A stretch of 52,082 nucleotides of DNA. Origin: Peronospora farinosa (lineage: Eukaryota; Oomycota; Peronosporomycetes; Peronosporales; Peronosporaceae). Location of the stretch: assembly GCA_947646735.1 (NCBI GenBank), contig CANTFK010000479.1:1-52082 (forward strand). The letters run 5' to 3'. Shown here piece by piece: positions 49,501-52,082 of the stretch (position 1 is its first letter; each line of letters begins with the position of its first letter). The translations under genes and the position numbers were made by a program. A model generated the notes under the pieces. The model was not told where the DNA came from, made no database searches, and saw nothing but the letters and a program-made list of their open reading frames with translations.

Positions 49501-52082
49501 TGCCAACAGCTCGAGGTCCAAGGAGGATTGAGTGTGCTGGACTATCAGACGCAGCAGTACCGATTGCTCCCGTTCGTTTCTGCCGCGTACGCGATCGTAC
49601 TAACTAATTCGATTTGTTGTGCAAGTCGAGGTTTCTGGGACGAACTGATACTCACGTTGTGCTCTGAAACATAGCTCTAGGGAACCGCGTGAATCAGTTT
49701 GCTGCTGCACTGTCGGAACAAACAAAGCATGGAGATGTACATTTGCTTACCGCATGCACGTCATGAGATGTGGACTTCAGATTCTTACCACGGATCTAGC
49801 CACCGCCGGCATCGAAACTGATCGTTGGGTTCGACAAGTTGTCTTGTGTCGGATGCATATCTAACCCAATGTGTGATAATCTTTATGCTTGTGGTGATGA
49901 CGGCTATCTGCTTCCAAGTGGTACATCACAGTACGCCATAATTGACGGGTTGAGGTGAGTCCGTACTTCATACTGCACAATGACTCTGTTTTCTGTATGC
50001 TTTTACAGGCCTACCGGTGCGCTGTCGATCCTTAACAAAGCGGCTACTACATGTACCTATTGTTGTCTTTTGTATAGATTTTACTGGGAGACGCGCTGCA
50101 GACTGTCACAACGGAAGGTGACATTTGGTGCTTTCCATGTTGGCGCATCTACTCTTTAATGATCGCCTTTCTCGGTGCCATTAACTGAAGTAGTGGTCTA
50201 TGTCTTTGCTCTGTGGCACAAACGACCACTCGCGATGTAGACAATGGGTACTGTAGATTCAATGTGTTCGCATCTTACGCAAAATATGGGCATGAGATTC
50301 GCAACTGTGACTCGAGAAACTACAAAAATACATCAGGAGCTCCTCAGGAGGTGCTGTACTTCACCATGTTGCAACGCGGATGGTGTTTATTCAGTCGGTC
50401 GGTATAAACGTAGCGAAGGCATGCACCATCGCTATGCGTGACTCGGCTGTTAGACACCAAGGATATGATGCCAACAGCTCGAGGTCCAAGGAGGATTGAG
50501 TGTGCTGGACTATCAGACGCAGCAGTACCGATTGCTCCCGTTCGTTTCTGCCGCGTACGCGATCGTACTAACTAATTCGATTTGTTATGCAAGTCGAGGT
50601 TTCTGGGACGAACTGATACTCACGTTGTGCTCTGAAACATAGCTCTAGGGAACCGCGTGAATCAGTTTGCTGCTGCACTGTCGGAACAAACAAAGCATGG
50701 AGATGTACATTTGCTTACCGCATGCACGTCATGAGATGTGGACTTCAGATTCTTACCACGGATCTAGCCACCGCCAGCATCGAAACTGATCGTTGGGTTC
50801 GACAAGTTGTCTTGTGTCGGATGCATATCTAACCCAATGTGTGATAATCTTTATGCTTGTGGTGATGACGGCTATCTGCTTCCAAGTGGTACATCACAGT
50901 ACGCCATAATTGACGGTTTGAGGTGAGTCCGTACTTCATATGCACAATGACTCTGTTTTCTGTATGCTTTTACAGGCCTACCGGTGCGCTGTCGATCCAT
51001 AACAAAGCGGCTACTACATGTACCTATTGTTGTCTTTTGTATAGATTTTACTGGGAGACGCGCTGCAGACTGTCACAACGGAAGGTGACATTTGGTGCTT
51101 TCCATGTTGGCGCATCTACTCTTTAATGATCGCCTTTCTCGGTGCCATTGACTGAAGTAGTGGTCTATGTCTTTGCTCTGTGGCACAAACGACCACTCGC
51201 GATGTAGACAATGGGTACTGTAGATTCAATGTGCTCGCATCTTACGCAAAATATGGGCATGAGATTCGCAACTGTGACTCGAGAAACTACAAAAATACAT
51301 CAGGAGCTCCTCAGGAGGTGCTGTACTTCACCATGTTGCAACGCGGATGGTGTTTATTCAGTCGGTCGGTATAAACGTAGCGAAGGCATGCACCATCGCT
51401 ATGCGTGACTCGGCTGTTAGACACCAAGGATATGATGCCAACAGCTCGAGGTCCAAGGAGGATTGAGTGTGCTGGACTATCAGACGCAGCAGTACCGATT
51501 GCTCCCGTTCGTTTCTGCCGCGTACGCGATCGTACTAACTAATTCGATTTGTTATGCAAGTCGAGGTTTCTGGGACGAACTGATACTCACGTTGTGCTCT
51601 GAAACATAGCTCTAGGGAACCGCGTGAATCAGTTTGCTGCTGCACTGTCGGAACAAACAAAGCATGGAGATGTACATTTGCTTACCGCATGCACGTCATG
51701 AGATGTGGACTTCAGATTCTTACCACGGATCTAGCCACCGCCAGCATCGAAACTGATCGTTGGGTTCGACAAGTTGTCTTGTGTCGGATGCATATCTAAC
51801 CCAATGTGTGATAATCTTTATGCTTGTGGTGATGACGGCTATCTGCTTCCAAGTGGTACATCACAGTACGCCATAATTGACGGTTTGAGGTGAGTCCGTA
51901 CTTCATATGCACAATGACTCTGTTTTCTGTATGCTTTTACAGGCCTACCGGTGCGCTGTCGATCCTTAACAAAGCGGCTACTACATGTACCTATTGTTGT
52001 CTTTTGTATAGATTTTACTGGGAGACGCGCTGCAGACTGTCACAACGGAAGGTGACATGTGGTGCTTTCCATGTTGGCGCAT
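31511..52082 (+). repeat. Long-type sub-array (966-968-bp acyl-CoA oxidase units)
   Basis: Every unit carries the +14 form (CAATGTGTGATAATC). Distal units accumulate their own shared variants: GGATTG in all units from about 40830 onward, CAGTACGCC for CGGTACGCC in nearly all units from about 38330, CCACCGCC for CCACCACC from about 41100, TTTTTGCCGC for TTTCTGCCGC at 43780-48620, and CTTACCGCGGCCACG at 44916-47825. The clustering shows local homogenisation. Confidence 0.9.

Larger units (their letters stand above)
15410..52082 (+). repeat. Macrosatellite of 38 acyl-CoA oxidase-derived units (953-968 bp), open at the right edge
   Basis: Near-identical head-to-tail units run from a truncated first unit at 15410 (starting TGGACTTATTGTTGTC) to the window end. 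The intron-like segment that marks unit ends starts at 16268, 17221, 18175, 19128, 20082, 21036, 21990, 22943, 23897, 24851, 25805, 26759, 27715, 28679, 29645, 30613, 31580, 32548, 33516, 34483, 35450, 36418, 37385, 38352, 39320, 40288, 41255, 42222, 43189, 44156, 45123, 46089, 47055, 48021, 48988, 49955, 50923 and 51890. Units 1-12 are 953-954 bp, a transitional group follows, and later units are 966-968 bp. A 1-bp toggle (GGAGGAATTGAG against GGAGGATTGAG) accounts for the remaining 1-bp differences in most cases. All units carry the same disabling frame changes, so decay preceded amplification. Confidence 0.95.

Noticed and set aside
15779..51800. Recurring minus-strand 65-codon frame starting MYISMLCLFRQC in most oxidase units
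   Set aside because: It is the antisense shadow of the acyl-CoA oxidase segment (the YQTQQYRLLPF region) and is lost in several units without any compensating pattern.
15410..52082. 5S rRNA or spliced-leader tandem array
   Set aside because: No 5S internal promoter or spliced-leader-like element is visible. The unit contains acyl-CoA oxidase motifs instead.
20333..52082. Regular higher-order repeat in the oxidase array
   Set aside because: The GTGATT donor variant occurs at intervals of 2, 3, 6, 2, 1 and 4 units, and other variants are equally irregular, so no fixed multi-unit period is supported.

Overview
The window looks like nuclear DNA of a eukaryote and is almost entirely non-genic. 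Two decayed housekeeping genes (the condensin subunit SMC4 and a peroxisomal acyl-CoA oxidase), a 53-nt GTGAGT...TTTTACAG intron-like segment and a remnant resembling the 3' end of a non-LTR retrotransposon all point that way. The short intron and the style of the acyl-CoA oxidase and LINE fragments fit an oomycete best (Phytophthora / downy-mildew group), but that is inference and moderate at best. I see no intact protein-coding gene, no rRNA or tRNA gene and no CRISPR array.

Layout. (1) 1-1010: an SMC4 pseudogene on the + strand, entering from the left edge at the hinge, with three in-frame stops and a frameshift. (2) 1011-3740: degenerate unique sequence holding a minus-strand LINE-like remnant at about 2357-3300. 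(3) 3742-10118: about fifty tandem copies of a CpG-rich 122-bp unit whose sense frame reads as an acidic/basic coiled coil (LQTQQNAV..VRAEEKD.LAARREK..LEDRISAQSA). Because 122 is not divisible by 3, the reading phase rotates at each unit. (4) 10119-15240: three copies of a 1.1-1.2 kb segment bounded by imperfect 12-bp terminal inverted repeats and carrying a 14-bp minisatellite. Each is separated from the next by 489 bp of the 122-bp repeat, so the two were co-amplified as a 1.66-kb unit. The last coiled-coil block is degenerate. (5) 15241-15409: a short inverted piece of the coiled-coil repeat. (6) 15410 to the right edge: a macrosatellite of 38 units of 953-968 bp, still open at the window end. 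Every unit is the same frame-shifted fragment of an acyl-CoA oxidase gene.

The most notable object is the acyl-CoA oxidase macrosatellite. Its units join a downstream part of the gene (ACGDDGYLLPSG, the equivalent of the family's ACGGHGY region) to an upstream part (TGALS...) through an intron-like segment. This suggests that the founding duplication broke in two different introns and made a chimeric one. Within the array, one site changes length stepwise across neighbouring units (+0, +2, +10, +12, +14, +13, +14), which preserves a polarity of array history. Nothing here forms an operon or a working pathway. The region reads as a repeat-rich, recombination-driven block built from broken genes and a transposon-like element.
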